In this document: piece after piece, positions 16,533 through 25,619 of the stretch | Layout of the letters: every line of letters starts with the position of its first letter | Position numbering within the stretch: position 1 is the first letter of the stretch | Assembly (NCBI GenBank): GCA_937958695.1 | Contig: CALGNK010000019.1 | Location: 1 to 58,693, forward strand | Source of the DNA: an uncultured bacterium | GTDB lineage: Bacteria > DUMJ01 | Reading direction: 5' to 3' | DNA length: 58,693 nucleotides | The notes under the pieces: model-generated | Database searches by the model: none | Seen by the model: only the letters and a program-made list of their open reading frames with translations | What the model was told of the DNA's origin: nothing | Translations under genes and position numbers: made by a program

Positions 16533-17576
16533 GTGAAGCGACTTTTATTAGTTGGTTATTTTGGGTTTGATAATTTGGGAGACGAGTTGTTACTTGTCTC
16601 CCTTTTAGAATACCTTAGGGAAAATCTATCAGATATAGAGCCAATAGTCTTGTATGGTAAGACTTTATCTGAAGTGTATGGTGCTAAGGTGGTACCAAGA
16701 AGGTATCTTGTTAATGGTATAAGAATGTCTGATGGAATATGTTTTTCTGGAGGAAGTATTCTTCAGGATGTAACAAGTATAAGGAGCTTGCTCTACTATC
16801 TAGGGATTATTTTACTCTCTTTTATTATGAAAAAACCAGTAATAATGGTTTCTCAGGGTATTGGACCTTTTAGAACTATTTTAGGGAGAAAACTTTTAAA
16901 GATTATTAATCTTGTTTATTCTATAAGTGTTAGGGACAAAGATTCTTTAAGTATTTTAAGAGAATTTGGTATATGTAAACCGAAGAGGTACCTTGGAAAT
17001 GACCTTGTCTTATATCTAGATTTAGAAAAGTTCAAGAAACCTTCAACAGAAAAGAAAGGGGATATCCTTATATCGGTAAGGGAATTTCCTAACTTTAAAG
17101 AGGAAGAATTTCTGAAAGCATTAGTCAGATTTAAAGAAAGGTATAATTTAGATATTGCTATACTAGTTACTCATAGGTTGGAAGATAGAAATATATCTGA
17201 GAGGTTTGCTAAAAGGCTTAACTGCAGTTTGATATCTTGGGAAGACCCTTACTCTGTATTTTCTCTTATGTCCTCTTTTAAGTTTATTATTAGTATGAGA
17301 CTTCATCCTCTTATTCTTTCTTCTCTTTTGAATATACCATTTCTGGGGATTGTTTACGACCCTAAGGTGAGGTCTTTTATTTCTCATTTCCCTAACGCTT
17401 ACATTTTAGACGTAAATAGTAATCTTGATGAAGTAGAGAATAAACTTTCCCTATCTTGGGAAAACAGAGATCTTATAGCTTCGGATATATTGAGGTTTAA
17501 AGAAGAGATCATAGACAAGGAGGAAACTTTTAGACCATTGTATGACTTATACGATGTTTGGTTTAAAGATAGATAA
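16533..17576 (+). CDS. csaB: CsaB-type polysaccharide pyruvyl transferase
   Basis: A 347-aa member of the polysaccharide pyruvyl transferase family (GT-B-like fold). It begins LLLVGYFGFDNLGDELLL, has the GGSILQDVTS and ISVRDKDSLSIL motifs, and ends in the conserved region with SMRLHPLILSS. CsaB adds ketal pyruvate to cell-wall polymers, which can serve as S-layer (SLH) anchors. The start is GTG with little Shine-Dalgarno. The last 35 bases overlap the WecG/TagA gene. Whether this organism has an SLH-anchored layer cannot be seen here. Confidence 0.88.
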   Translation: MKRLLLVGYFGFDNLGDELLLVSLLEYLRENLSDIEPIVLYGKTLSEVYGAKVVPRRYLVNGIRMSDGICFSGGSILQDVTSIRSLLYYLGIILLSFIMKKPVIMVSQGIGPFRTILGRKLLKIINLVYSISVRDKDSLSILREFGICKPKRYLGNDLVLYLDLEKFKKPSTEKKGDILISVREFPNFKEEEFLKALVRFKERYNLDIAILVTHRLEDRNISERFAKRLNCSLISWEDPYSVFSLMSSFKFIISMRLHPLILSSLLNIPFLGIVYDPKVRSFISHFPNAYILDVNSNLDEVENKLSLSWENRDLIASDILRFKEEIIDKEETFRPLYDLYDVWFKDR

Positions 17577-18267
17577 TGTTAATAGAAAAGAGGCTCTTAA
17601 ATACGTAGAGAGATTCTTTGAGGAAGATAGGTTTCACTATATTGTTACTTTAAACCCAGAAGGAGTAGTCATAGCCCAAGATAATAAACTTTTTAATTCC
17701 GTTATAAATGAAGCTGACTTGGTAGTAGCCGATGGAAGCTGGCTGGTCAGGGCAGTTAGATTTTTAGGGGGAATTATAGGAGAAAGAGTGGCAGGTATAG
17801 ACTTACTTTTAGATATGCTTAATCTATGTAAGGAAAAGGGTTATTCTGTATATCTTCTTGGAGCTAAAGAAGATATTGTTATATCTGCTAAGAAAAGATT
17901 GGAAGATACGTTTCCTGGGATAAGAATTTTAGGTTTTCATAATGGATATTTTAATACCGAAGAAGAGGTAATGATATTGGAAGAGATAAAATCTCTTAAG
18001 CCAGACCTTTTAGTGGTAGGTTTGGGTATGCCTAAGCAGGAAATTTGGATAAATAGACATAAAGATTTGCCAGTGAAATTGGCGATAGGAGTGGGTGGAA
18101 GTTTTGATGTAATCAGTGGTGACATCCCTAGGGCGCCATATTGGATGCAGGTTATAGGTTTAGAGTGGTTTTATAGAATCTTAAAAGATCCTAAACGTAT
18201 AAAGAGATTGTCTTTTATTCCGAAGTTTTTCTTACTAGTTCTAAAGAGTAAGTTTGGTGTAGTATAA
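17542..18267 (+). CDS. WecG/TagA/CpsF-family glycosyltransferase
   Basis: A 241-aa GT26 enzyme that transfers a (often N-acetylmannosaminyl) sugar to a polyprenyl-linked acceptor in envelope polymer synthesis. Signatures are LNPEGVVIAQDN, ADLVVADGSWLVRA, GERVAGIDLL, GLGMPKQEIWI and the C-terminal RAPYWMQVIGLEWFYR. An ATG at 17554 is an equally good start. It sits with csaB and lptF in an envelope cluster. Confidence 0.91.
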   Translation: MTYTMFGLKIDNVNRKEALKYVERFFEEDRFHYIVTLNPEGVVIAQDNKLFNSVINEADLVVADGSWLVRAVRFLGGIIGERVAGIDLLLDMLNLCKEKGYSVYLLGAKEDIVISAKKRLEDTFPGIRILGFHNGYFNTEEEVMILEEIKSLKPDLLVVGLGMPKQEIWINRHKDLPVKLAIGVGGSFDVISGDIPRAPYWMQVIGLEWFYRILKDPKRIKRLSFIPKFFLLVLKSKFGVV

Positions 18268-18274
18268 TGTTATT

Positions 18275-19354
18275 ATGAAGATACTAGATATTTATCTATT
18301 TAAAGAGGTATCATCACCATTTTTGTTTGGAGTGCTTGGTTTTTCCCTTATATTATCCGCTAGTCTTCTTTTTAATCTTGTTGATCTGTTTATAAATAGG
18401 GGAGTTCCTCTACTTAATATAATAAAGATACTATTCTATGAACTTCCTGGGGTGCTAACGATAAGCTTTCCTATTTCTGCCCTATTTGCTACCTTGCTTG
18501 GTTTAAATAGATTGGCTAGAGAAGGGGAAATAACTGCCCTTAGGATAGGTGGTATAAGGCTAACTAGGATATTCTTACCTGTTGTAGTATTTGGCATAAT
18601 AGTAAGTATAGGGAATTTTGGTATAAGTGAGTTTATAGCTCCTTGGTCGGTTCATCAAGGAGAAACTCTTATAAGGGAGGCTATATTTAAGGATCCTCTA
18701 CCACTTATACAGAGTAATGTCTTTTTTAAAGCACCAGATAATAAATATGTTTACTTAGCTAGATATGACCCTAGTACAAGGATGGGGAATAATATATTGC
18801 TATATTCTCTAACTGGTAGCTCTGCTCCCCAGGTAATATCAGCCAAAAGGGTTAGAGTAGAGGATAAGGTATGGATTTTGGAAGATGGTGCTATTCATTA
18901 CTATGATAATGAAGGAATTATAAGCCTACAGAGTAGATTTGAGAAGCTTTCTCTTGATCTTAGTGTTGATGTTGGGAATTTTTATAAGGGTCAGAAGACT
19001 ACTGAAGAGATGAGCGCTAGAGAACTAAAGGAGAGAATAGATGCCTTTAAAAAATCTGGTATTGATACACGTAACCTTGAGGTTGATTATCATTTAAAGT
19101 TTTCTATGGTATTTGCTGCTGCTATACTCTCTCTACTTGGTGCTCCTATTAGTATTCTTCCTGTAAGAGGTGGTAAATACTATGGGTTAAGTACAAGTCT
19201 TATTATAGTGTTTATATATTATATTATTCTTGCCCTAGGAAGGGCTTTAGCCAGAAATGGTATATTTTCTCCAGTAATTGGAGTATGGCTTCCAAATATT
19301 ATTGGCTTTACCGTTGGTACATTCCTTATGTTTTATAAGGAGAAGAGGGGATAG
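18275..19354 (+). CDS. LptF/LptG-family lipopolysaccharide export permease
   Basis: A 359-aa YjgP/YjgQ-type permease of the Lpt ABC transporter that moves LPS to the outer membrane. It has three N-terminal transmembrane segments, a periplasmic jellyroll domain (about 120-260) and three C-terminal transmembrane segments. The start DIYLFKEVSSPFLFGV is typical. Its presence implies a diderm envelope. No second permease, LptB or LptC is in the window. Confidence 0.9.
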   Translation: MKILDIYLFKEVSSPFLFGVLGFSLILSASLLFNLVDLFINRGVPLLNIIKILFYELPGVLTISFPISALFATLLGLNRLAREGEITALRIGGIRLTRIFLPVVVFGIIVSIGNFGISEFIAPWSVHQGETLIREAIFKDPLPLIQSNVFFKAPDNKYVYLARYDPSTRMGNNILLYSLTGSSAPQVISAKRVRVEDKVWILEDGAIHYYDNEGIISLQSRFEKLSLDLSVDVGNFYKGQKTTEEMSARELKERIDAFKKSGIDTRNLEVDYHLKFSMVFAAAILSLLGAPISILPVRGGKYYGLSTSLIIVFIYYIILALGRALARNGIFSPVIGVWLPNIIGFTVGTFLMFYKEKRG

Positions 19355-19355
19355 A

Positions 19356-19991
19356 ATGTTTAAAAATAGAGTTGATGCTGGTATGAAGTTGGGATTTGCT
19401 CTTCTAGAGTCTAATATAGAAGATCCAATTATTTTGGGAATCCCTAGAGGTGGAGTAATAGTAGCAGTAGAAGTTTCTAAGATTCTAAAGGCACCTTTAG
19501 ATATAGCAATAGCAAGGAAGATTGGTGCTCCATTTGATAAAGAGTATGCTATAGGAGCTATAAATTCATTAGGAAATGTGATTCTTAATGAGGCAAGTAT
19601 AAGAGAACTGGGGATATCTAATGAATATATAGAGAAGTCTGTAAAAGAGGAGCTAGAAGAGATAAAAAGGAGACTTACTATATATAGAGGAGAGAGGGAT
19701 AATATAGATGTAAAGGATAAATCAGTTATCATAGTAGATGATGGATTGGCTACTGGTCTAACAATGCTTTCTGTGGTAAATGGAGTGAAGACTAAAAGTC
19801 CTAAAAGGACAATAGTTGCTGTTCCTGTAGCCCCGTATGAAGCGGTTAAGAGATTGGAAAAAGAGGCAGAAGTAATTGTCCTATATGTACCGGAATATTT
19901 TTATGCGGTTGGTCAGTTTTATGAGGATTTTCATCAGATTACTGATGAAGAAGTTATATCTGCTTTAAATTCTGTATGGATGGAGATGTAA
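19356..19991 (+). CDS. Phosphoribosyltransferase (COG1926-like)
   Basis: A 211-aa type I phosphoribosyltransferase-fold protein. The N-terminal half has [15 protein letters not shown] and [17 protein letters not shown], and the PRPP-binding loop is [15 protein letters not shown] start it at the ATG at 19356, which has AAGGAGAAGAGGGG just upstream. A longer frame to 19278 lies entirely inside lptF. The base substrate is unknown. It is followed directly by deoB, so pentose phosphate handling is a plausible shared theme. Confidence 0.86.
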   Translation: MFKNRVDAGMKLGFALLESNIEDPIILGIPRGGVIVAVEVSKILKAPLDIAIARKIGAPFDKEYAIGAINSLGNVILNEASIRELGISNEYIEKSVKEELEEIKRRLTIYRGERDNIDVKDKSVIIVDDGLATGLTMLSVVNGVKTKSPKRTIVAVPVAPYEAVKRLEKEAEVIVLYVPEYFYAVGQFYEDFHQITDEEVISALNSVWMEM

Positions 19992-19992
19992 A

Positions 19993-21153
19993 GTGAGAGT
20001 ATTTCTTATAGTTATGGATGGAGTTGGTATAGGTGAACTTCCTGATGCTTATGAGTACGGAGACCAAGGTAGTAATACCTTGGGGAATACTGTAAAGGCT
20101 GTTGGTAATATCAATATTCCTAATCTTTTGAGTTTAGGATTGGGAGAGCTTTTAGAAGAATTACCCAAAATCTCTAACATTGTAGGTGCTTATGGAAAGA
20201 TGATAGAGAAATCGGTTGGAAAGGATACCCTTATAGGGCATTGGGAGATGATGGGTATTGTAACAACTGAGGACTTTCCAACATATCCTAATGGTTTCCC
20301 AAAAGAGATTATATCTAGATTTGAGCATGAGATTGGAAGAAAGGTTTTAGGCAATAAGCCTGCCTCTGGAACAGAGATTATAAAAGAGCTTGGAGAATTA
20401 CATATAAAGACAGGATACCCTATAGTATATACATCTGCTGATAGTGTCTTTCAGATAGCTGCCCATGAGGATGTTATACCTGTAGAAGAACTTTACAGAA
20501 TCTGTCAGATAGCTAGAAGAATACTAACAGGAAAACATAGGGTAGCTAGAGTTATAGCTAGGCCATTCCTTGGCGAACCTGGAAATTTTTATAGAACAGA
20601 TAGGAGAAAGGATTTTTCTCTTCCTCCACCACAAGAGACTATTCTAGATGTACTTAGTGATAATGATGTAATAACTATAGGATTAGGGAAGATAGAGGAT
20701 ATCTTTAGTGGTCAGGGATTAGTTGAATCAAATCATACCCATAATAATGAGGAAACGATGAATGCTATCCTAGATATAGAGAAAGCGAGAAATGGGAATT
20801 TACTAGTTTTTGCCAATCTTTCTGATTTCGATACTATCTATGCCCATAGGAATAACCCTAAAGGGTTTGCAGAGGCGATAGAATGTTTTGATGTTATGTT
20901 GGGAGATGTATTGAAGAATCTTAGAGAAGAAGACTTACTCATAGTTTGTTCAGATCATGGTAATGATCCCACTACTCCTAGTACTGACCATTCTAGGGAA
21001 TACACTCCACTTTTAGTTAGAGGTTTAAATAACCTCCCCAAGTTTTTAGGAATAAGAGAAACCTTTGCAGATATAGGGGCTTGTTTATTAGAGTTTTTTG
21101 GCATTAAAACTCAGAAATTTCCAGGGAGGAGCTTTTTGAATGAGCTAAGATGA
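19993..21153 (+). CDS. deoB: Phosphopentomutase
   Basis: A 386-aa metalloenzyme of the alkaline phosphatase superfamily that interconverts ribose-1-phosphate and ribose-5-phosphate (also deoxyribose forms). Signatures are [13 protein letters not shown] at the N-terminus, [33 protein letters not shown] and [18 protein letters not shown] with the metal-binding D/H residues. The start is GTG one base after the previous stop. The length matches the family. Confidence 0.96.
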   Translation: MRVFLIVMDGVGIGELPDAYEYGDQGSNTLGNTVKAVGNINIPNLLSLGLGELLEELPKISNIVGAYGKMIEKSVGKDTLIGHWEMMGIVTTEDFPTYPNGFPKEIISRFEHEIGRKVLGNKPASGTEIIKELGELHIKTGYPIVYTSADSVFQIAAHEDVIPVEELYRICQIARRILTGKHRVARVIARPFLGEPGNFYRTDRRKDFSLPPPQETILDVLSDNDVITIGLGKIEDIFSGQGLVESNHTHNNEETMNAILDIEKARNGNLLVFANLSDFDTIYAHRNNPKGFAEAIECFDVMLGDVLKNLREEDLLIVCSDHGNDPTTPSTDHSREYTPLLVRGLNNLPKFLGIRETFADIGACLLEFFGIKTQKFPGRSFLNELR

Positions 21154-21857
21154 TACTTATTGGGTGTTGTGGATGGGGTTATCTGAGAATACCTCAAGAT
21201 TTAAAGACTTCCTTTAAATCAGTTCTTTCCTATTATTCCTCTCTATTTAACCTAGTTGAAGTAAACTCTACTTTTTATAGTGTCCCTAGGTTATCTACTG
21301 CAAAGAGATGGAGAGAAGAGGTGGATTCTGATTTTTTGTTTACAGTTAAAGCTTCAAGAATTATTACCCATATAGATAAATTCTCTACTGAAAAGAGTCT
21401 TGAGCTTATATCCTTTTATATTGAGTTTTCTAAAGAATTGGGTGCTCCTATATTACTATTCCAGTTACCGTCCACATTTCCAAAGAAAAATATGGACGAT
21501 TTAATTCAGGTCTTAAAAAACTTTAAAGATGTTCACGTAAAATTTGCTTTAGAGGCGAGAAATCTAGATATCTATGAACGTGAGGAATTTTCAAGGGTTA
21601 CTGATACTATTCCAGTCATAGACCCATTTACAGTTTTAGATTCTAATTTTAGACCGAGTCCTATGTTTGATACTTTCTATTTTAGATTACACGGAGCCCC
21701 TCCCGGAAAGATAATTTATAGATACGATTATACTGATAGTGATTTAGAACGGCTTTTATTTTACTTAGAACCAATAAAGGGCTATAATGTTTATGTACTT
21801 TTTAATAACACCGAGATGTATAAAAATGCTTTGAGGTTTAAGGAGATGGTCTCTTGA
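21150..21857 (+). CDS. DUF72 (YecE-like) protein
   Basis: A 235-aa TIM-barrel protein of the DUF72 family. It begins [15 protein letters not shown] and has [15 protein letters not shown] and [12 protein letters not shown] motifs, with FYFRLHGAP near the C-terminus. Biochemical function is not established for this family. It overlaps deoB and the radical SAM gene by 4 bp on each side, so all three are translated as a block. Confidence 0.9.
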   Translation: MILIGCCGWGYLRIPQDLKTSFKSVLSYYSSLFNLVEVNSTFYSVPRLSTAKRWREEVDSDFLFTVKASRIITHIDKFSTEKSLELISFYIEFSKELGAPILLFQLPSTFPKKNMDDLIQVLKNFKDVHVKFALEARNLDIYEREEFSRVTDTIPVIDPFTVLDSNFRPSPMFDTFYFRLHGAPPGKIIYRYDYTDSDLERLLFYLEPIKGYNVYVLFNNTEMYKNALRFKEMVS

Positions 21858-22864
21858 TGAAAGAGGCAATGTTCTATGAGAAACTAAAAGATGGTCTAGT
21901 TCGCTGTATTCTATGTCCTAGATACTGTGTTATAAGACCTGATAGTCGAGGATACTGCGGTGCTAGGATAAATAAAGAAGGAACACTTTATACCCTAACC
22001 TACGGATTGGTGAGTTCTATAGCAAATGATCCGATAGAGAAGAAACCTTTATTTCATTTTTATCCAGGTTCGCTTGTTCTCTCTTTAGGCACTTTTGGTT
22101 GCAATATGCGTTGTCCTGGATGTCAGAATTGGGAGATCGCTCATGTTGATCCTTCAGGTTTCCCGAATCTTTCACCGAGAGAATGTGTAGAACTTGCTAT
22201 TAGAGAACGTTCTAAGGGTATAGCTTGGACATATAATGAACCTACTATATGGTTTGAGTATACGTATGAAACAGCTATACTTGCTAGAGAGAAAGGTTTA
22301 TATACTGTTTATGTAACCAATGGATATATAAATCAAGAGCCATTAGATACTATAGCAAGTTATCTCTCTGCCTATCGAGTAGATGTAAAGGCCTTTAAGC
22401 CTGATGCTTATAGTAAAATAGCTAATGTCAAAGATTTTCAGCCTATTCTTAACTCTGCTATAAGGGCTAAGAAAAACTGGGGAATACATGTAGAGATAGT
22501 AACAAATGTTACTCCTACTATAAATGATGACGATGAACAGCTCAGAGGTATTGCAACTTGGATTAGAGATAACCTGGGTTCTGAGACTCCTTGGCATGTA
22601 ACTAGATTTATTCCTCATTATGAACTCAGAAATCTATATGCTACTCCTTTACCTACCCTCGAGAAAGCTTATGATATAGGAAGAAAGGCTGGACTTAGAT
22701 ATGTTTATATAGGTAATGTGCCAGGACATAGATACGAAAATACATATTGTTATAATTGTAATAGTCTCCTCATAGAGAGATTTGGATTTTCTATTGAAAA
22801 ATACCTTTTGGAAGATAATAAATGTCCCACCTGTGGAGCAAAACAGTATATAATTGAGGGGTAA
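21854..22864 (+). CDS. AmrS-type radical SAM enzyme (PflA-like)
   Basis: A 336-aa protein of the AmmeMemoRadiSam radical SAM group. The N-terminal CILCPRYCVIRPDSRGYCG metal-binding region precedes the radical SAM motif CNMRCPGC (about 79-86). The C-terminus carries CYNCNSLL and CPTCGAK, a zinc-ribbon-like pair. Partner genes (Memo, AMMECR1) are absent here. The modification target is unknown, and older annotation calls it pyruvate formate-lyase activating enzyme. Confidence 0.88.
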   Translation: MMKEAMFYEKLKDGLVRCILCPRYCVIRPDSRGYCGARINKEGTLYTLTYGLVSSIANDPIEKKPLFHFYPGSLVLSLGTFGCNMRCPGCQNWEIAHVDPSGFPNLSPRECVELAIRERSKGIAWTYNEPTIWFEYTYETAILAREKGLYTVYVTNGYINQEPLDTIASYLSAYRVDVKAFKPDAYSKIANVKDFQPILNSAIRAKKNWGIHVEIVTNVTPTINDDDEQLRGIATWIRDNLGSETPWHVTRFIPHYELRNLYATPLPTLEKAYDIGRKAGLRYVYIGNVPGHRYENTYCYNCNSLLIERFGFSIEKYLLEDNKCPTCGAKQYIIEG

Positions 22865-22875
22865 TAATAGAATAC

Positions 22876-22920
22876 TTTACTTTTTATCTTTATGTGTTAT
22901 AATATACCCGTAGGGGGTAT
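22876..22920 (+). promoter_or_regulatory. Promoter overlapped by a CsoR/CstR-type operator
   Basis: TTTACT (22876-22881), a 16-base spacer and a perfect -10 TATAAT (22898-22903) are followed at once by ATACCC-GTAGG-GGGTAT (22904-22920), an inverted repeat that matches the known CsoR/CstR/FrmR operator class (ATACCC...GGGTAT). The operator covers the predicted start site and the G-rich ribosome-binding site of the repressor gene at 22923, so the encoded repressor should control itself and the genes behind it. Confidence 0.75.
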
Positions 22921-22922
22921 TT

Positions 22923-23159
22923 ATGGAAAAAGAAGTTTATAACAGATTGGCAAGAATTGAGGGGCAACTAAGAGGCATATATGAAATGATAAGATATGAC
23001 AGACCTTGTAAGGATATACTTATTCAGCTTTTTGCTGTTAGGTCCGCGCTTGATAGTTTAACTTCTCTTATAGTCAAAAACTATTTAGAACATTGTAAGA
23101 GCGAAGAGCTTAGTATAGATGAGTTAAGTGAGATTTTAGAGTTATTAATAAAGTATTAA
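22923..23159 (+). CDS. CsoR/CstR-family metal- or sulfur-sensing repressor
   Basis: A 78-aa all-helical DUF156 repressor with RLARIEGQLRGIYEMI and the family cysteines C29 and C58, spaced as in CsoR and CstR. In copper-sensing CsoR a His lies four residues before the second Cys. Here that position is Tyr54 (NYLEHC). The pattern of two Cys without the His is that of CstR, which senses persulfides. The downstream genes are thioredoxin-type, not copper transporters. I infer a thiol or sulfane-sulfur sensor, though another metal is possible. Confidence 0.85.
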   Translation: MEKEVYNRLARIEGQLRGIYEMIRYDRPCKDILIQLFAVRSALDSLTSLIVKNYLEHCKSEELSIDELSEILELLIKY

Positions 23160-23176
23160 TAGGACGGTGAGTTGAT

Positions 23177-23617
23177 ATGAAGATAGGAAAGAAGATATTA
23201 TATATAAATATTCTTTTGTTGCTTATATTCTCTTTTATAGCTGTTTTAGCGAGTATATCTCTAGCTAATACGACTAATAGTAAGTTACCGAAAGATATAA
23301 TAGATGAGCTTTTAAAGAGCAAGAGACCATTTGTTATAGATTTTTATGCTGATTGGTGTCCTCCATGTCAGGCTATGATACCTATAATGGAGAAATTAGA
23401 GAAGAAGTATAGAGGCAAAGTAGAGATAGTTAGAGTAAATGTAGATTTATCTCAAAACAGGTCTCTTGTAATTAAGTATAAAGTGGTCAGTATACCAACA
23501 TTTGTATTTATTAACAAAAAAGGAGAAGTTACTAATATAATAATAGGATATAGAGAAATGGAGGTTATGGAAAATGAGTTTAAGAAACTCTTACAACAGG
23601 ATAAAAGCAGTAGATAG
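23177..23617 (+). CDS. Membrane-anchored or exported thioredoxin-like protein
   Basis: A 146-aa protein with an N-terminal hydrophobic signal or anchor (about 7-30) ending ASISLANT and a thioredoxin domain with active site WCPPC (C61, C64) and cis-Pro in VVSIPTFVF. It probably works outside the cytoplasmic membrane on disulfides. The last 44 bases overlap the cytoplasmic thioredoxin gene. It lies just after the CsoR/CstR-type repressor, so thiol-stress control is likely. Confidence 0.88.
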   Translation: MKIGKKILYINILLLLIFSFIAVLASISLANTTNSKLPKDIIDELLKSKRPFVIDFYADWCPPCQAMIPIMEKLEKKYRGKVEIVRVNVDLSQNRSLVIKYKVVSIPTFVFINKKGEVTNIIIGYREMEVMENEFKKLLQQDKSSR

Positions 23618-23918
23618 TTCTAATTTTGATTCTGAAGTTTTAAATTCGACTATTCCAGTGTTAGTAGATTTTTGGGCTGAGTGGTGTATGCCATGTAAGA
23701 TGTTGAGTCCCATAGTTGAAGAGATAAGTCAAGAGCTTTCTGACAAGCTTAAAGTAGTTAAGGTAAATGTTGATGAAAATCCAGATCTAGCTACAAGTTA
23801 TGGTATACAGGCAATACCGACCCTTTTAGTCTTTAAAGATGGAAATGTTGTAGGGGAGATAGTTGGGTATGTCTCTAAAAAAGCGCTTAGAGATAAACTT
23901 GAGGAGGTTATAGGATGA
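23574..23918 (+). CDS. trxA: Thioredoxin
   Basis: A 114-aa cytoplasmic thioredoxin with FWAEWCMPCKM (C38, C41) and cis-Pro in GIQAIPTLLVF. WCMPC differs from the usual WCGPC and may shift the redox potential. The ATG lies inside the preceding gene, and the stop overlaps trxB by 4 bp, so the redox pair is translationally coupled. Confidence 0.92.
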   Translation: MSLRNSYNRIKAVDSSNFDSEVLNSTIPVLVDFWAEWCMPCKMLSPIVEEISQELSDKLKVVKVNVDENPDLATSYGIQAIPTLLVFKDGNVVGEIVGYVSKKALRDKLEEVIG

Positions 23919-24847
23919 ATGAGGCGGATCTTATTATTGTGGGTGGAGGGCCTGCTGGATTAACCTCTGCTATATATTCTGCTAGGGCGCTTATAGATAC
24001 TGTTGTTATAGAGAAGATGCTTCCTGGGGGACAACCTATCCTTACATCTTTTATAGAGAATTATCCGGGATTTCCTGAAGGTATAAGTGGACCAGAACTT
24101 GCTGAAAGGTTAGAATCACAGGCTAGAAGATTTGGGGCTAAAATTATAACTAGTCAGCCTGTAGAAGAGGTTTTACAGGTTGATAAGGGATTTGAGATAA
24201 AAACTGAAGAAGGATCATTCTTTAGTAAAGCAGTTATAATAGCTACAGGAACCTCCCCCCGAAAATTAAATGTTCCTGGTGAAGAGACTTTTACAGGCAG
24301 AGGGGTTTCTTATTGTGCAGTATGTGATGGGGCTTTTTATAAGGATAAGGTAGTGGCTGTAGTCGGTGGGGGAGATTCCGCAATAGTCGAGGCTATATAT
24401 CTGACACGTTTTGCTAGTAAGGTGTACGTAATACACAGGAGAGATCAATTAAGAGCAGAAAAGATATTACAGGAGAGAGCTTTTGCCAATTCTAAGATAA
24501 CCTTTATCTGGAATACCGTAATTCAAAGTATAGAAGGTGGAAAGAAGGTAGAGTTACTAAAACTTAAGAATTTAAAGACTGAAGAAGTTTCTGATCTCCC
24601 TGTAGATGGCTTATTTGTTTATATAGGTAGTATTCCTAACTCGTCTATGGTTAGAAACTTAGTCGAATTAGATGAGAATGGTTTTATTATTACTGATAAT
24701 TCTATGAGAACTAATATTCCTGGTCTTTTTGCTGCAGGGGATGTAAGGAGCAATACGTTTAGACAACTGGCCACTGCTGTAGGAGATGGAGCTATAGCAG
24801 CAAATAGTGCCGAAAAATATCTAGGAGAGCTAATTTGGAAGCGTTAA
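23915..24847 (+). CDS. trxB: Thioredoxin reductase
   Basis: A 310-aa low-molecular-weight flavoprotein reductase. The FAD fold is IVGGGPAGLTSAIYSARA, the redox active CAVC sits in VSYCAVCDGAF (about 134-144), the NAD(P) fold is AVVGGGDSAIVEA, and the second FAD motif is GLFAAGDVRS. It passes electrons to TrxA. It overlaps uppP by 13 bp. Confidence 0.95.
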   Translation: MNEADLIIVGGGPAGLTSAIYSARALIDTVVIEKMLPGGQPILTSFIENYPGFPEGISGPELAERLESQARRFGAKIITSQPVEEVLQVDKGFEIKTEEGSFFSKAVIIATGTSPRKLNVPGEETFTGRGVSYCAVCDGAFYKDKVVAVVGGGDSAIVEAIYLTRFASKVYVIHRRDQLRAEKILQERAFANSKITFIWNTVIQSIEGGKKVELLKLKNLKTEEVSDLPVDGLFVYIGSIPNSSMVRNLVELDENGFIITDNSMRTNIPGLFAAGDVRSNTFRQLATAVGDGAIAANSAEKYLGELIWKR

Positions 24848-25608
24848 GAGTTGTTACTCTTGGGATGATTCAAGGTTTAACAGAGTTTATCCCTGTTAGT
24901 AGTTCTGCCCATCTTATTATTGTAAGAGAGCTTTTACGTTGGGAGGATATGGGGTTAAGTTTTGATATGGCTATTCACCTTGGCACCCTATTAGCCCTTA
25001 TCGTATATATGAAGAGAGACTGGTATAAGATTTTAACTAGAGATAGATATCTCTTATTTTTGGTTATTTTAGCTACAATTCCAGGAGCTATCTTTGGTTT
25101 CTTGCTAGAGAATATAGCAGAGGCTTACTTTAGGTCGTTATCCCTTATTGGTATAGCTATGAGTATGTTTGGAATTGTCCTTTTTGCTGTAGATAGATTG
25201 AGTAAGCACAATAGAAGCCTAGAGTCTATAAGAATAAAAGATGCTATAATAATTGGGTTTAGCCAGATTTTGGCATTAATACCTGGTGTATCTAGGTCTG
25301 GTGCTACTCTTACCGGAGCTTTTCTTTGTGGTTTTAAAAGGAGCGATTCCGCAAGGTTCTCCTTTTTGTTGTCAGTTCCTATTATAGGTGGGGCAGGTTT
25401 GGTTTCACTGTTGAAGATTTTTAGAGAACCTTCGCCTTCTTTCTCTATCTCTGGACTATTTTTAGGGATTATAACAAGTTTTGTCTTCGGTTATATTGCA
25501 GTCCATTTTATGCTTAATTATCTTAGGAGACACAATACAAACATTTTTGTCTATTATAGATTGATATTGGGCTTATTTCTTATCATATTTAGTTTAATAA
25601 AAGGTTAG
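24835..25608 (+). CDS. uppP: Undecaprenyl-diphosphate phosphatase
   Basis: A 257-aa BacA/UppP integral membrane phosphatase that recycles undecaprenyl diphosphate to the monophosphate carrier. Hallmarks are GLTEFIPVSSSAHLII near the N-terminus and PGVSRSGATLTGA in the second half. The start is TTG within the trxB end. It leads a block of polyprenyl-related genes. Confidence 0.95.
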   Translation: MEALRVVTLGMIQGLTEFIPVSSSAHLIIVRELLRWEDMGLSFDMAIHLGTLLALIVYMKRDWYKILTRDRYLLFLVILATIPGAIFGFLLENIAEAYFRSLSLIGIAMSMFGIVLFAVDRLSKHNRSLESIRIKDAIIIGFSQILALIPGVSRSGATLTGAFLCGFKRSDSARFSFLLSVPIIGGAGLVSLLKIFREPSPSFSISGLFLGIITSFVFGYIAVHFMLNYLRRHNTNIFVYYRLILGLFLIIFSLIKG

Positions 25609-25619
25609 GAGGTAAGACT

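Noticed and set aside
19247-19732. A 161-aa minus-strand frame over lptF and the phosphoribosyltransferase gene.
   Set aside because: It is antisense to two well-supported genes, has no family signature and spans a gene boundary.
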